A DNA stretch of 29,760 bases from Opitutia bacterium. GTDB taxonomy: Bacteria > Verrucomicrobiota > Verrucomicrobiia > Opitutales > JANYEO01. Below the pieces are notes generated by a model, which saw only the letters and a list, made by a program, of their open reading frames with translations, made no database searches and had not been told where the DNA came from. Location of the stretch: assembly GCA_025363025.1 (NCBI GenBank), contig JANYEO010000033.1, positions 1 through 29,760 of the forward strand, written 5' to 3'. Made by a program: the position numbers and the translations under genes. Positions 6,948 to 14,422 of this stretch are shown piece after piece (position 1 is the first letter of the stretch; the number at the start of each line of letters is the position of its first letter).

Positions 6948-8135
6948 TTAACGCAAAGACGCGGTAAACCGAGCAAAACGCTCTAAGCCTTTATCAATCG
7001 TTGCGTCTGCTACAGCATAACTAAAGCGGATATATTCATCCGAGCCAAAACCGCTACCTGGGACTACAGCCACTTTTTCTTCATCCAACAAGCGATTGGC
7101 AAATGCGGTAGAGCCTAAGCCAAAAGATGAAATATTAGGGAACAAATAAAAGGCCCCTTGTGCCCGCTGACAGGTCAGCCCTGGAATGGCTTGAAGCCCT
7201 GCTAAAAGACGCAAACGACGCCGATCAAACGCCTCTAACATCGGAGCAAGGGCAGCGCGCGCTTCATCTGCACGTTCTAAAGCGGCCAAGGCCCCATATT
7301 GGGCAAAGGTAGTGGCATTAGACGTCATCTGCTCTTGAAGGCGGATAACATAAGGCGCAATTTTGGGTGACGCAACAAGGGTACCTAAACGCCACCCTGT
7401 CATGCTATAACTCTTACTAAAACCCGAAACAGTAATAACAGCCTCAGCCGCCTCTGGCCCGAAAGAAGCTGGGCTATAATGCTGCCGGCCATCGTAGAGC
7501 AAGTGCTCGTAAATTTCGTCAGACAAAATGCAAATATGGTTTTGCAAGGCAACCTCCACCAAGGCTTCGAGCTCTGCTTTTTCGTACACAGCCCCTGTGG
7601 GGTTAGACGGGCTATTGAGAATCAGAAGCTTTGTACGCGGCGTAATGGCTGCTTTTAGCTGAGCTGGGGTAATTTTAAAATCCGTCGCATCGGTCGCTTT
7701 AACGATAACAGGAACCCCACCGGCTAGCTTCACCATTTCCGGATAGCTGACCCAATATGGGGCCGGGATAATGACTTCATCCCCATCCCCCACAACAGCA
7801 CAAATCCCTAAATAGCAAGAAAACTTCCCTCCGGCACTCACCACAACTTGGCTATCTTGAACCGGCACATTATTAAAGGTACGGTACTTATGCGCCACAG
7901 CTGCGCGGAGCTCTGGAAGTCCAGGAGCCGGGCAATACTTAGTTTTACCCTCAGCCAAGGCTTTTGCACAGGCTTCTTTAATAAAATGAGGGGTATCAAA
8001 ATCGGGCTCACCCGCCCCAAAGCCGCAAACGTCTTCCCCTGCGGCCTTCAAGGCTTTAGCTTTAGCATCTACTGCTAGTGTAGGAGAAGGGGCAACCCCC
8101 ATTGCCCGAGAAGAAATTGAAACGTCCCAAGTCAT
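6948..8135 (-). CDS. PLP-dependent aminotransferase, aspartate aminotransferase type (class I, subgroup Ib)
   Basis: This enzyme moves an amino group between aspartate (or a related amino acid) and 2-oxoglutarate in the cytoplasm. At 395 residues it is the normal size. The N-terminus SSRAMGVAPSPTLAVDAKAKAL is the subgroup Ib signature. GAGEPDFDTP follows, then PAPYWVSYPEM, Asn178 in NSPSNPTG, and Asp206 and Tyr209 in SDEIYEH. The PLP lysine is Lys241 in SGFSKSYSMTGWRLG, and Arg370 in YIRFSYA binds the substrate carboxylate. The motif GGKFSCYL replaces the more common GAKHALY near residue 102, so the exact substrate range is open. It is transcribed away from prlC. No Shine-Dalgarno precedes the ATG. 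Confidence 0.93.
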   Translation of the reverse strand: MTWDVSISSRAMGVAPSPTLAVDAKAKALKAAGEDVCGFGAGEPDFDTPHFIKEACAKALAEGKTKYCPAPGLPELRAAVAHKYRTFNNVPVQDSQVVVSAGGKFSCYLGICAVVGDGDEVIIPAPYWVSYPEMVKLAGGVPVIVKATDATDFKITPAQLKAAITPRTKLLILNSPSNPTGAVYEKAELEALVEVALQNHICILSDEIYEHLLYDGRQHYSPASFGPEAAEAVITVSGFSKSYSMTGWRLGTLVASPKIAPYVIRLQEQMTSNATTFAQYGALAALERADEARAALAPMLEAFDRRRLRLLAGLQAIPGLTCQRAQGAFYLFPNISSFGLGSTAFANRLLDEEKVAVVPGSGFGSDEYIRFSYAVADATIDKGLERFARFTASLR

Positions 8136-8160
8136 AAGGCTTCTAATCAGACAGCGCTTC

Positions 8161-8196
8161 TCTGTGTTTTCAAACCAAAAATGAAAGAAACACAGA
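8161..8196. promoter_or_regulatory. Inverted repeat between the divergent aminotransferase and prlC genes
   Basis: TCTGTGTTT (8161-8169) and AAACACAGA (8188-8196) form a perfect 9-bp inverted repeat with an 18-base spacer. It lies 26 bases upstream of the aminotransferase ATG and 76 bases before prlC. It could be an operator shared by both genes or a hairpin in the aminotransferase leader. No clear promoter boxes are seen. Confidence 0.3.
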
Positions 8197-8271
8197 ATGA
8201 TTTTATATGCTTCGAAAAATCTCGGTTTTTAAGAAAAAAAAAGAAATTATGCCCAGAGCCCATTTTTTGTA

Positions 8272-10362
8272 ATGACGACCACAACCCTTCATCCTTTCCT
8301 CGATACACGATTGCCCATTGCTTGGGCTGAACTAACGCCTGAAGTGGCGCGTACAGACATCCCCCTGGCCCTTACAGCGGCTAAAAAAGCAATTGAGGCA
8401 ATTGCCGGGACCCCCATTAAGGAGGCCTCCTATGCCAATACATTTGCAAGTCTTGATGCGGCCCAAGCCATTCTAAGCCGTCCATGGGGTCGCTTAGAGC
8501 ATTTAAAAACAGTAGCAGACTCCCCCGAACTGCGCCGTGTGTATGGCGAGTTTTTGCCTCAAATTACGGCTTTTAGTACGGATCTTTTTTTAAACAAGCC
8601 TCTCTATGCTGTTTTAAAAGCAGCTAAAGCCAATACACCATCTGAAGCTCTCTCCCCCATTGAGAGGCGGTTTATGCAAGAAAGCCTAGAGGACTTTAGG
8701 GAAAATGGAGCAGACCTCCCTGAAACCGAACAAACCCGCTTAAAGGCCATTCAGAAAGGGCTCGCAACCTTGACCCAAGCCTTTACCGAGCATGTGATGG
8801 ATGCGACGAATGCCTGGGAGCTCATTATTACAAATAAAAAAGACTTAGCAGGCCTACCCCCTTCTGCCATAGATGCAGCCCGGCAAAGTGCCGAAGAAAG
8901 GGGGAAGTCTACCGCTGATAAACCTGCCTGGCGCTTTACCCTCCAAGGCCCTTCACAATCCGCTATCCTCACTTATTTAGATAACGCAGCCATCCGCAAA
9001 CAAGTATGGGAAGCCACCCAGGCCGTTGGTCGAGTTGCCCCTTATGATAATTGGCCACTTATCCAATCTATTTTAAAACTACGGACAGAGCTGGCCCAAC
9101 TCCTTGGAAAAAAGCACTTCCCGGACCACGTCCTCTCTCGCCGTATGGCAAAAACAGGAGAAGCGGCCCTACAATTTATCGAAGGTTTGCAAGCCCGCAT
9201 TAAAAAAGCCTTCGACCATGAATGGGAGACCCTGAACGCCTTTCGTGCAAAAAAACTAGGCCTAGCCACCGCGGAACGCATGGAGCCCTGGGATACTAGT
9301 TACTGGGCCGAAAAACTACGCAAAGAACAATACGACTTTGATGAAGAAGCCCTCCGGCCTTATTTCCCAGAAGACCGCGTCATTCAAGGACTGTTCGAGC
9401 TCTCTAGCCGCATTTACGGCATTAAGATTACGCAACTGCCAACCCAAGCAGCGCAAGCATGGGCAGAAGACATACAATACTACCGCATGGATGATGCCCT
9501 ACTTGGGCACAACCTAGGGTACTTTTATGCTGATTGGCACCCACGCGACAGCAAACGAGATGGGGCCTGGATGAGCGGCCTAAGCACAGGGGAGCCTTTA
9601 GCAAAAGAAAACCCGGAGCCCCACGTAGGGACTATTAATGGTAACTTCACCCCTGCGATTGGTAATCACCCAGCCTTATTAACACACAGGGAAGTAGCAA
9701 CAGCCTTCCACGAATTTGGCCACCTACTCCACCACTTACTCAGTGAAGTGCCGGTACGCTCCCTCTCTGGCACCTGTGTGGCTTGGGATTTTGTAGAGTT
9801 CCCCTCTCAAATAATGGAAAATTGGTGCTGGGAACGTGAAAGCTTAAACCTCATCGCGCGCCATGTTGAAACGAACAGCCCTTTGCCCGAAGCGCTCTTC
9901 CAAAAAATGCGCAGTGCCCGCACCTTTATGGCAGCTAGCTGGCGGATGCGACAACTGATGCTTGCCAAGCTAGACCTTGAACTACACTTAAACCCTGAAA
10001 AATATGCTAGCCTATCCCCAGAAGCTATTGAGACCAACCTCAGGGAAACTCTCGCAGGTTATATTGCCCCGCTAAAAACCCCCTCTCCCATCATTGCCCC
10101 CCGCTTTACCCATTTATTTGGAAGCGCCACAGGGTATGCCGCGGGCTACTATTCTTATCAATGGTCAGAGGTATTAGAGGCGGATGCCTTCTCCCAGTTT
10201 TTAACGGTAGAAGGGAGTATCTTAAACCCAAGCATAGGCCATGCCTTCCGCGAAACAGTATTAAGCCAGGGTAATAGCACACCGCCCGATCAAATCTTCC
10301 GCAACTTTATGGGGAGGGACCCTAATCCAGAAGCTGTATTGAAACGGGATGGGCTCCTGTAG
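8272..10362 (+). CDS. prlC: Oligopeptidase A, M3 family zinc metallopeptidase
   Basis: This cytoplasmic thimet-oligopeptidase-like enzyme breaks down short peptides, including cleaved signal peptides. It has 696 residues; E. coli PrlC has 680. The zinc site is HEFGH (His480, Glu481, His484), with the third ligand Glu509 in DFVEFPSQIMENW, 25 residues after the second His as in the family. The C-terminal half also carries the family's substrate-binding region with TGYAAGYYSYQWSEVLEADAF. The N-terminal ~200 residues are the usual helical dome. No signal peptide is seen, in line with a cytoplasmic role. The ATG lacks a Shine-Dalgarno. It is divergent from the aminotransferase and convergent with tsaD, with 14 bases between the two stop codons. 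Confidence 0.94.
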   Translation: MTTTTLHPFLDTRLPIAWAELTPEVARTDIPLALTAAKKAIEAIAGTPIKEASYANTFASLDAAQAILSRPWGRLEHLKTVADSPELRRVYGEFLPQITAFSTDLFLNKPLYAVLKAAKANTPSEALSPIERRFMQESLEDFRENGADLPETEQTRLKAIQKGLATLTQAFTEHVMDATNAWELIITNKKDLAGLPPSAIDAARQSAEERGKSTADKPAWRFTLQGPSQSAILTYLDNAAIRKQVWEATQAVGRVAPYDNWPLIQSILKLRTELAQLLGKKHFPDHVLSRRMAKTGEAALQFIEGLQARIKKAFDHEWETLNAFRAKKLGLATAERMEPWDTSYWAEKLRKEQYDFDEEALRPYFPEDRVIQGLFELSSRIYGIKITQLPTQAAQAWAEDIQYYRMDDALLGHNLGYFYADWHPRDSKRDGAWMSGLSTGEPLAKENPEPHVGTINGNFTPAIGNHPALLTHREVATAFHEFGHLLHHLLSEVPVRSLSGTCVAWDFVEFPSQIMENWCWERESLNLIARHVETNSPLPEALFQKMRSARTFMAASWRMRQLMLAKLDLELHLNPEKYASLSPEAIETNLRETLAGYIAPLKTPSPIIAPRFTHLFGSATGYAAGYYSYQWSEVLEADAFSQFLTVEGSILNPSIGHAFRETVLSQGNSTPPDQIFRNFMGRDPNPEAVLKRDGLL

Positions 10363-10376
10363 AGGCCGCGGTCTCA

Positions 10377-11423
10377 TTATGCAAGGGGGAGCGATGGGTA
10401 AAACCGTTTTGCATCTAACTCTTGATCACCCCCTGATTGTCTTTGTGCCTCTAACCAAGCAGCAAAGGCAATCATCCCAGCATTATCCCCGGTATGACGC
10501 GGGGCGGCTAAAAAAAGACGCAGCCCTGAAGTATCTGCCAATGCCTGGAGGCTTTTGCGTAAGGGCTTATTGTTAGCAACCCCACCGGAAAGCCCTAAGC
10601 TTTTAAATTCACGTAGTGGAAGGACTTGGCTTGTTTTTTTAATAACGGCCTCTACCACAGCAGCCTGATAACTAGCGCAAAGATCAGGCAATGCTTGAGC
10701 GAGAGTATCATCATCCATCGCCTCTAACCGATAACGCAAACTTGTCTTAAGGCCTGAGAAGCTAAACTTGAGCTCACTTTTCTGCGGAAAGGCACGGGGA
10801 AAGTCGTAAGCCCGCGGATTGCCTGTTGCTGCATGCGCTTCGATTAAAGGGCCCCCCGGATAAGCCATGCCCAGAAGCTTAGCGCCCTTATCAAGAGCTT
10901 CTCCCGCTGCATCGTCAACCGTTTGGGCTATTACATGATACTCAAGCTCCGCGCTTAAAGAAAATAAAAGCGTATTACTACCCGAAACCAAAAGCCCTAA
11001 ATGAGGTAAATAGGGGCGCAAACGCTCCATAAAAGTAGCCCCGGGCTGCTCTTCATAAAAAGGGATAAAAGCAGAAAGCGCATGCCCACGCAAATGATTT
11101 ACCGGCACCACCGGCACACCTAAGCTTAGTGAAAGCGCCTGAGCAAACGCAATCCCTACCCCCAATGAACCTGCAAGGCCCGGCCCCACTGTAACTGCAA
11201 TCGAACTAAGCGACCGACCTGCGAGTACTTTTAAAGCCTCCTCTAAAAGCTGCGGCAGCCACACCATATGCTCCCGGCTTGCAAGATCAGGCACGACGCC
11301 ACCGTAGGGTTGATGTAAGGCTGTTTGCCGATAGACCCATTCGCCCAAAAAACCCTCTGCTGGCGAAAAAAGCGCCAAAGCCGAGTCATCACAAGAACTT
11401 TCTACAGCAAAAACTGTGGTCAT
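10377..11423 (-). CDS. tsaD: tRNA N6-adenosine threonylcarbamoyltransferase TsaD
   Basis: TsaD makes the essential t6A37 modification in tRNAs that read ANN codons, together with TsaB, TsaC and TsaE (not in this window). The 348-residue ASKHA-fold protein shows the N-terminal VFAVESSCDDSA, HMVWLPQL and VGPGLAGSLGVG. Its metal site is His110, His114 (NHLRGH) and Asp313 (TGDNAGMIAF). DDAAGEALDKGAKLLG, SFSGLKTSLR and LSGGVANNKPL are also present. The usual SGGHT loop reads SGSNT (148-151), a small departure from the consensus. Its start is close to the repeat-rich segment: a 13-base palindrome (ATTGTTTAACAAT, 11434-11446) and a small hairpin (11445-11464) sit just upstream. No Shine-Dalgarno is visible. 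Confidence 0.96.
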   Translation of the reverse strand: MTTVFAVESSCDDSALALFSPAEGFLGEWVYRQTALHQPYGGVVPDLASREHMVWLPQLLEEALKVLAGRSLSSIAVTVGPGLAGSLGVGIAFAQALSLSLGVPVVPVNHLRGHALSAFIPFYEEQPGATFMERLRPYLPHLGLLVSGSNTLLFSLSAELEYHVIAQTVDDAAGEALDKGAKLLGMAYPGGPLIEAHAATGNPRAYDFPRAFPQKSELKFSFSGLKTSLRYRLEAMDDDTLAQALPDLCASYQAAVVEAVIKKTSQVLPLREFKSLGLSGGVANNKPLRKSLQALADTSGLRLFLAAPRHTGDNAGMIAFAAWLEAQRQSGGDQELDAKRFYPSLPLA

Positions 11424-11476
11424 AAGGCGAATAATTGTTTAACAATCCTTCTTCATGCAAGGATCTTCGACTCATT

Positions 11477-11535
11477 ATGAGACCGCTACATAATGGTGTT
11501 TTGAAACAAAATACTGAGTATTTCAAATTTCTAAC
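11477..11535 (+). repeat. Left terminal inverted repeat
   Basis: It starts ATGAGACCGCTACATAATG and contains the perfect 6+6 palindrome AATACT-G-AGTATT, which is kept in the right copy as AATACT-A-AGTATT. Ten mismatches separate the two 59-base ends, mostly transitions. Confidence 0.75.
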
Positions 11536-11551
11536 CCTGGCGGATTATAGA

Positions 11552-11567
11552 GAGGCCGATTGCATTA
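11552..11567 (+). repeat. Extra repeat end next to the second 124-bp copy
   Basis: GAGGCCGATTGCATTA is a further end of the family. Its first 13 bases are the exact reverse complement of the last 13 bases of the adjacent 124-bp unit (11686-11698). It may mark a nested insertion or a partial duplication. Confidence 0.5.
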
Positions 11568-11574
11568 CCAATAG

Positions 11575-11698
11575 GAGACCGATGCATAATGCATTTCTTT
11601 CGAGTTTTGGGTCGGTTGTCGCTCCTCAAGCACCGTACGCACATTCGTCGCTTCGTCCTACAAATTCCTCTAAATCAAAGCATTCTGCAATCGGCCTC
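11575..11698 (+). repeat. 124-bp dispersed repeat, copy 2
   Basis: It begins GAGACCGATGCATAATGC and ends GCATTCTGCAATCGGCCTC, so the ends are imperfect ~20-bp inverted repeats. It has the same length as the copy at 6799-6922 and aligns with its reverse strand along the whole unit, with long identical blocks such as CTTCGTCCTACAAATTCCTC. An 88-codon frame that runs across it (11435-11701) is only the repeat read by chance. This size and these ends are what a MITE-like or REP-like element would show. Confidence 0.8.
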
Positions 11699-11730
11699 TA
11701 AATAATCCGAATAATAGAAAATCCGAAAAC

Positions 11731-11771
11731 AATAGCTTTTCATTTTAATAAGCTATTATGCAGCGGTCTTA
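11731..11771 (-). repeat. Repeat end with hairpin
   Basis: AATAGCTT (11731-11738) and AAGCTATT (11750-11757) form an 8-bp inverted repeat. It runs directly into ATTATGCAGCGGTCTT, the reverse complement of the family's AAGACCGCTGCATAAT terminus. On the plus strand this could terminate transcription only weakly, because no T-run follows. Confidence 0.5.
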
Positions 11772-11910
11772 ATAGGTTGAATCCGGTTCTTGTTTTATTG
11801 CTGAATTGGCTAAAGATTTTTCAAATTATTTGATTTCTGAATATTTGAGCGTATATTGAAAGTTTGCAGCAAAATCAACTACACATTACCAAGAAAACAC
11901 CTAGATTAAA

Positions 11911-13176
11911 ATGGAAACTCATGAAATTAACAAAAACATAAAGCTGCTAATCGCCGCGATTTTCATTTTTTATACGCCCTTTTGTTTTGCTTAGGCTCAT
12001 TTTGCTCAACTGACGGACCTGCATTTATATGAAGGACCAGGAAAGAAAGCCGAGACCCTGAATTCTTTGAAATATTTAAATATAGCTGTCAAGGAGCTAA
12101 ATGTCATAAATAAAACTGATCACCTAGATTTCATAGTTGTTACGGGTGATTTTGGCATCGAGAAACTCATTAAAAAATATCCACTGGAAGAATTCAAAGC
12201 TCAGCAACACATTGGTCAGATCATTGAAACAAATGGTCAATTTTTTGAGCTCAAAAAAGATGAAAAGTTATGGGCGCAAGCAGTGCAAGAAGTGGCTGAC
12301 GTAATTCAACAATCTGATGTTAATTTATGGCTTATTCTACCTGAAAATAATGATTTATATGATGAATTGCCGGACACTATTAACTTTTATGCCGATTTTG
12401 TGCATGCCGTTAAAGAAGCCGTTAAAGCGCAAAACGAGGCCATAGATGTTGTTGATTTTCGTTTAGAATCAAACGATCAAATCGCCAATTTTGAACCCGG
12501 TACCTTGAAAATTCATGATCATTTTTTTATCGGATGGAATAACGCTTTTTTTAAAAATAATTACTCCGTAACGCGATTTCTTGATAGTGATAATAACTTA
12601 AAGCCGATAGACCAATTGGAGGAATATCAGTCTTTGGAGAAACTGGCGGACACTATTGACCATGCGGATGCAAAGTCGGTTTATATATTCTTCCATATAC
12701 CAGAAATAGATGATCCTTGGAGAGTTAACTTCTCTATAGACCCAAAAAATCTACAGGAAAATATAGTGACTAAAATGATAAAAGAGGCTTGAAAGCTTTC
12801 GCCTGAATTAGCAAAAGAGCTATACCCCTATTCATCATGGACGGTTCCCCTGGCTATTCGCAAAATGTGGGAAAACATAGTCCTGCATAGCAAAGTTGAA
12901 GTTAAAGGACTTTTCGCAGGCCATTTCCATAGCCATGACAAGAATGTTTATACAGAATTCAATTGGTTAAAGGATAATCGTTACAATCCAAAAATACTAA
13001 GTATTTTATATGTTTGCCCAGCCATTTCTATAAAAACCCAGATTGGTATCCCTATTCAAGATACCGCCAGAGGGTTTCTAGATACGCATATTGATGCGAC
13101 AGGAGAGACCATGGTGCACATTAACTGGATGGAGATAGATGAAAGTTCAGGCAATGACCTAGGTTTATGTTTATAA
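11911..13176 (+). pseudogene. Exported calcineurin-like metallophosphoesterase, broken by two in-frame stops
   Basis: One frame runs from the ATG at 11911 to the TAA at 13174 and is interrupted only by TAG (11992-11994) and TGA (12790-12792). The N-terminus is a signal peptide (charged start, hydrophobic LLIAAIFIFYTPF, then CFA), and the TAG falls right after it. Downstream come the metallophosphoesterase motifs in order. They are AQLTDLHL (Asp-x-His), VVTGDFG, a degenerate PENNDLYD in place of GNHD, HIPE, and GLFAGHFHSHD with the GHxH metal site. The total is about 421 codons. That all motifs survive in one frame suggests recent inactivation, or less likely readthrough. The gene is more AT-rich than its neighbours and lies inside the segment bounded by inverted repeats, so it may have been acquired. 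Its substrate is unknown. Confidence 0.8.
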
Positions 13177-13213
13177 GTGTTGAAATAAACCCATCTGGTT
13201 TAGATCAGCTGAA

Positions 13214-13272
13214 GTTAAAAAGTTGAAATACTTAGTATTGTGTTTAAAAACTTCATCATGCAGTGGTCTCAT
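13214..13272 (-). repeat. Right terminal inverted repeat
   Basis: Read on the minus strand it begins ATGAGACCACTGCATGATG and matches the left repeat (11477-11535) over 59 ungapped bases. Its outer end overlaps the start region of the MidA-family gene, including the ATG at 13258. Confidence 0.75.
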
Positions 13273-14307
13273 TCTCAAAACACATTACCCGGAGCGCACT
13301 ACCCACTGCCTGATGAATGGCGCGCTATTTTTAATACCCAAGGCGATGGACAAACAGGTATCTCTTTTGAGGAAGCCATTCAACTTGTCTTATACCACCC
13401 TACCCTCGGCTATTATCAACAAAAGCGCCTCCGCGTGGGTAAAACAGAAAAAACAGACTTTTATACGGCAACTACCCTGGGGCCTACCTGGGCAAAACTC
13501 GTCCTCGAAGGGGCATGCAATGTTATCGGTAAAGACAATGCATCGGCCTATACCTTTCTCGAAATAGGGGCAGAAAAAGATACGGATATACTTTCGTTAT
13601 TTTCAAAAAACAACTTAACACCCACGACACCTTTCTTAACCCATGAAACGCTGCACTTAGGAGATCCGTGGCCTGCTTTAAATTCTCCCGGCTGTGCATT
13701 TTCTAATGAATTATTAGATGCACAGCCCTTTCGTAAGTTTGAATTCAAAAACAATATTTGGCAAGAAAGAGGACTCTTTTGGGATGAACAAGGCCTATTT
13801 GAAGGGTTTTTTAAAAAAAGCACAACCGCAAGCCAAGCATATATCAACCGCCTACCTAAAGAAGCGCCGGAAAACTATATCATCGACTTCCCCACGGGGG
13901 CAGAAGCGCTCTTAAAAAATATTACGAGTAACACTGCCATCAAAGCCCTTGTTTTTTTTGATTACGGCAAACCTTGGGAAACACTTTTAGATAGCCACCC
14001 AGAAGGCACGGCCAGAGCTTATTACAAGCATACCCAATTAAATACGCTATGGAGTAATTTAGGCAACCAAGACATTACCCATCATATTGCCTGGGAACCA
14101 CTCGTAAGTATTTTAAAAGAAGCAGGCTTTCAAACCGTCAACGTCTTAAGACAAGAAGCGTTTTTTGTCCACTATGCCGCCCAGGTGATTAAAGAAACGT
14201 TCTCACTAAATGCCAATGCGTTAAACCCAGAACACCGCGCCCTTCAAGCCCTTCTTCATCCAGCTCACTTTGGAAATAAATTCCAAGCTTTGGTTGCGAC
14301 ACGCTGA
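13258..14307 (+). CDS. SAM-dependent methyltransferase, MidA / NDUFAF7 family (DUF185)
   Basis: The family is an S-adenosylmethionine-dependent protein methyltransferase. In mitochondria it methylates an arginine of a complex I subunit; the bacterial target is not established. Family blocks are ISFEEAIQLVLYHPTLGYYQ (36-55), DFYTATTLGPTWA (68-80), FLEIGAEKD as a reduced SAM-binding motif (100-108), FSNELLDAQPF (148-158), FFDYGK (233-238), GTARAYYKHTQ (250-260) and DITHHIAWEPL (272-282). At 349 residues it is near the usual size. The start is uncertain. The ATG at 13258 and a GTG at 13240 both lie inside the right inverted repeat, so the first codons are repeat-derived and the original start may have been displaced. 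Confidence 0.82.
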   Translation: MQWSHSQNTLPGAHYPLPDEWRAIFNTQGDGQTGISFEEAIQLVLYHPTLGYYQQKRLRVGKTEKTDFYTATTLGPTWAKLVLEGACNVIGKDNASAYTFLEIGAEKDTDILSLFSKNNLTPTTPFLTHETLHLGDPWPALNSPGCAFSNELLDAQPFRKFEFKNNIWQERGLFWDEQGLFEGFFKKSTTASQAYINRLPKEAPENYIIDFPTGAEALLKNITSNTAIKALVFFDYGKPWETLLDSHPEGTARAYYKHTQLNTLWSNLGNQDITHHIAWEPLVSILKEAGFQTVNVLRQEAFFVHYAAQVIKETFSLNANALNPEHRALQALLHPAHFGNKFQALVATR

Positions 14308-14422
14308 TAAAATTTAAAAGCAATGGCATCTGCTAAATGGAAAATCTGATTGCGATTAACAATATCTGCCTTATTGTTAGTAATTTAGCTGCCTTGACAC
14401 TCAGCCCTTATTTACCCCACCT

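Larger units (their letters stand above)
11477..13272. mobile_element. 1.8-kb segment bounded by 59-bp inverted repeats, no transposase left
   Basis: The segment's ends, 11477-11535 and 13214-13272, align as inverted repeats without gaps, 49 of 59 positions identical by hand count. Inside are a 124-bp repeat (11575-11698), another repeat end with a hairpin (11731-11771) and a broken metallophosphoesterase gene. The inside is visibly more AT-rich than the flanking tsaD and midA genes. The ends begin ATGAGACC(G/A)CT(A/G)CAT, the same word that ends the 124-bp repeats. No target-site duplication can be seen. It looks like a cargo segment moved by a transposase supplied elsewhere, or a remnant that has lost its own transposase. 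Confidence 0.6.

Noticed and set aside
10362..10375. Near-palindrome GAGGCCGCGGTCTC between prlC and tsaD as a terminator or another repeat end
   Set aside because: It includes only the family's first six or seven bases, the TGCATAATG part is missing in the right order, and there is no T-run. Probably chance at the joined gene ends.
11435..11701. 88-codon reading frame from ATG at 11435
   Set aside because: It runs through the left inverted repeat and the 124-bp repeat and has no homology-like features; the frame is a by-product of the repeats.
11992..12792. Selenocysteine or pyrrolysine recoding of the two stops in the metallophosphoesterase
   Set aside because: TAG and TGA end other genes here, no SECIS-like hairpin follows the TGA, and neither position is a known active-site residue of the family.
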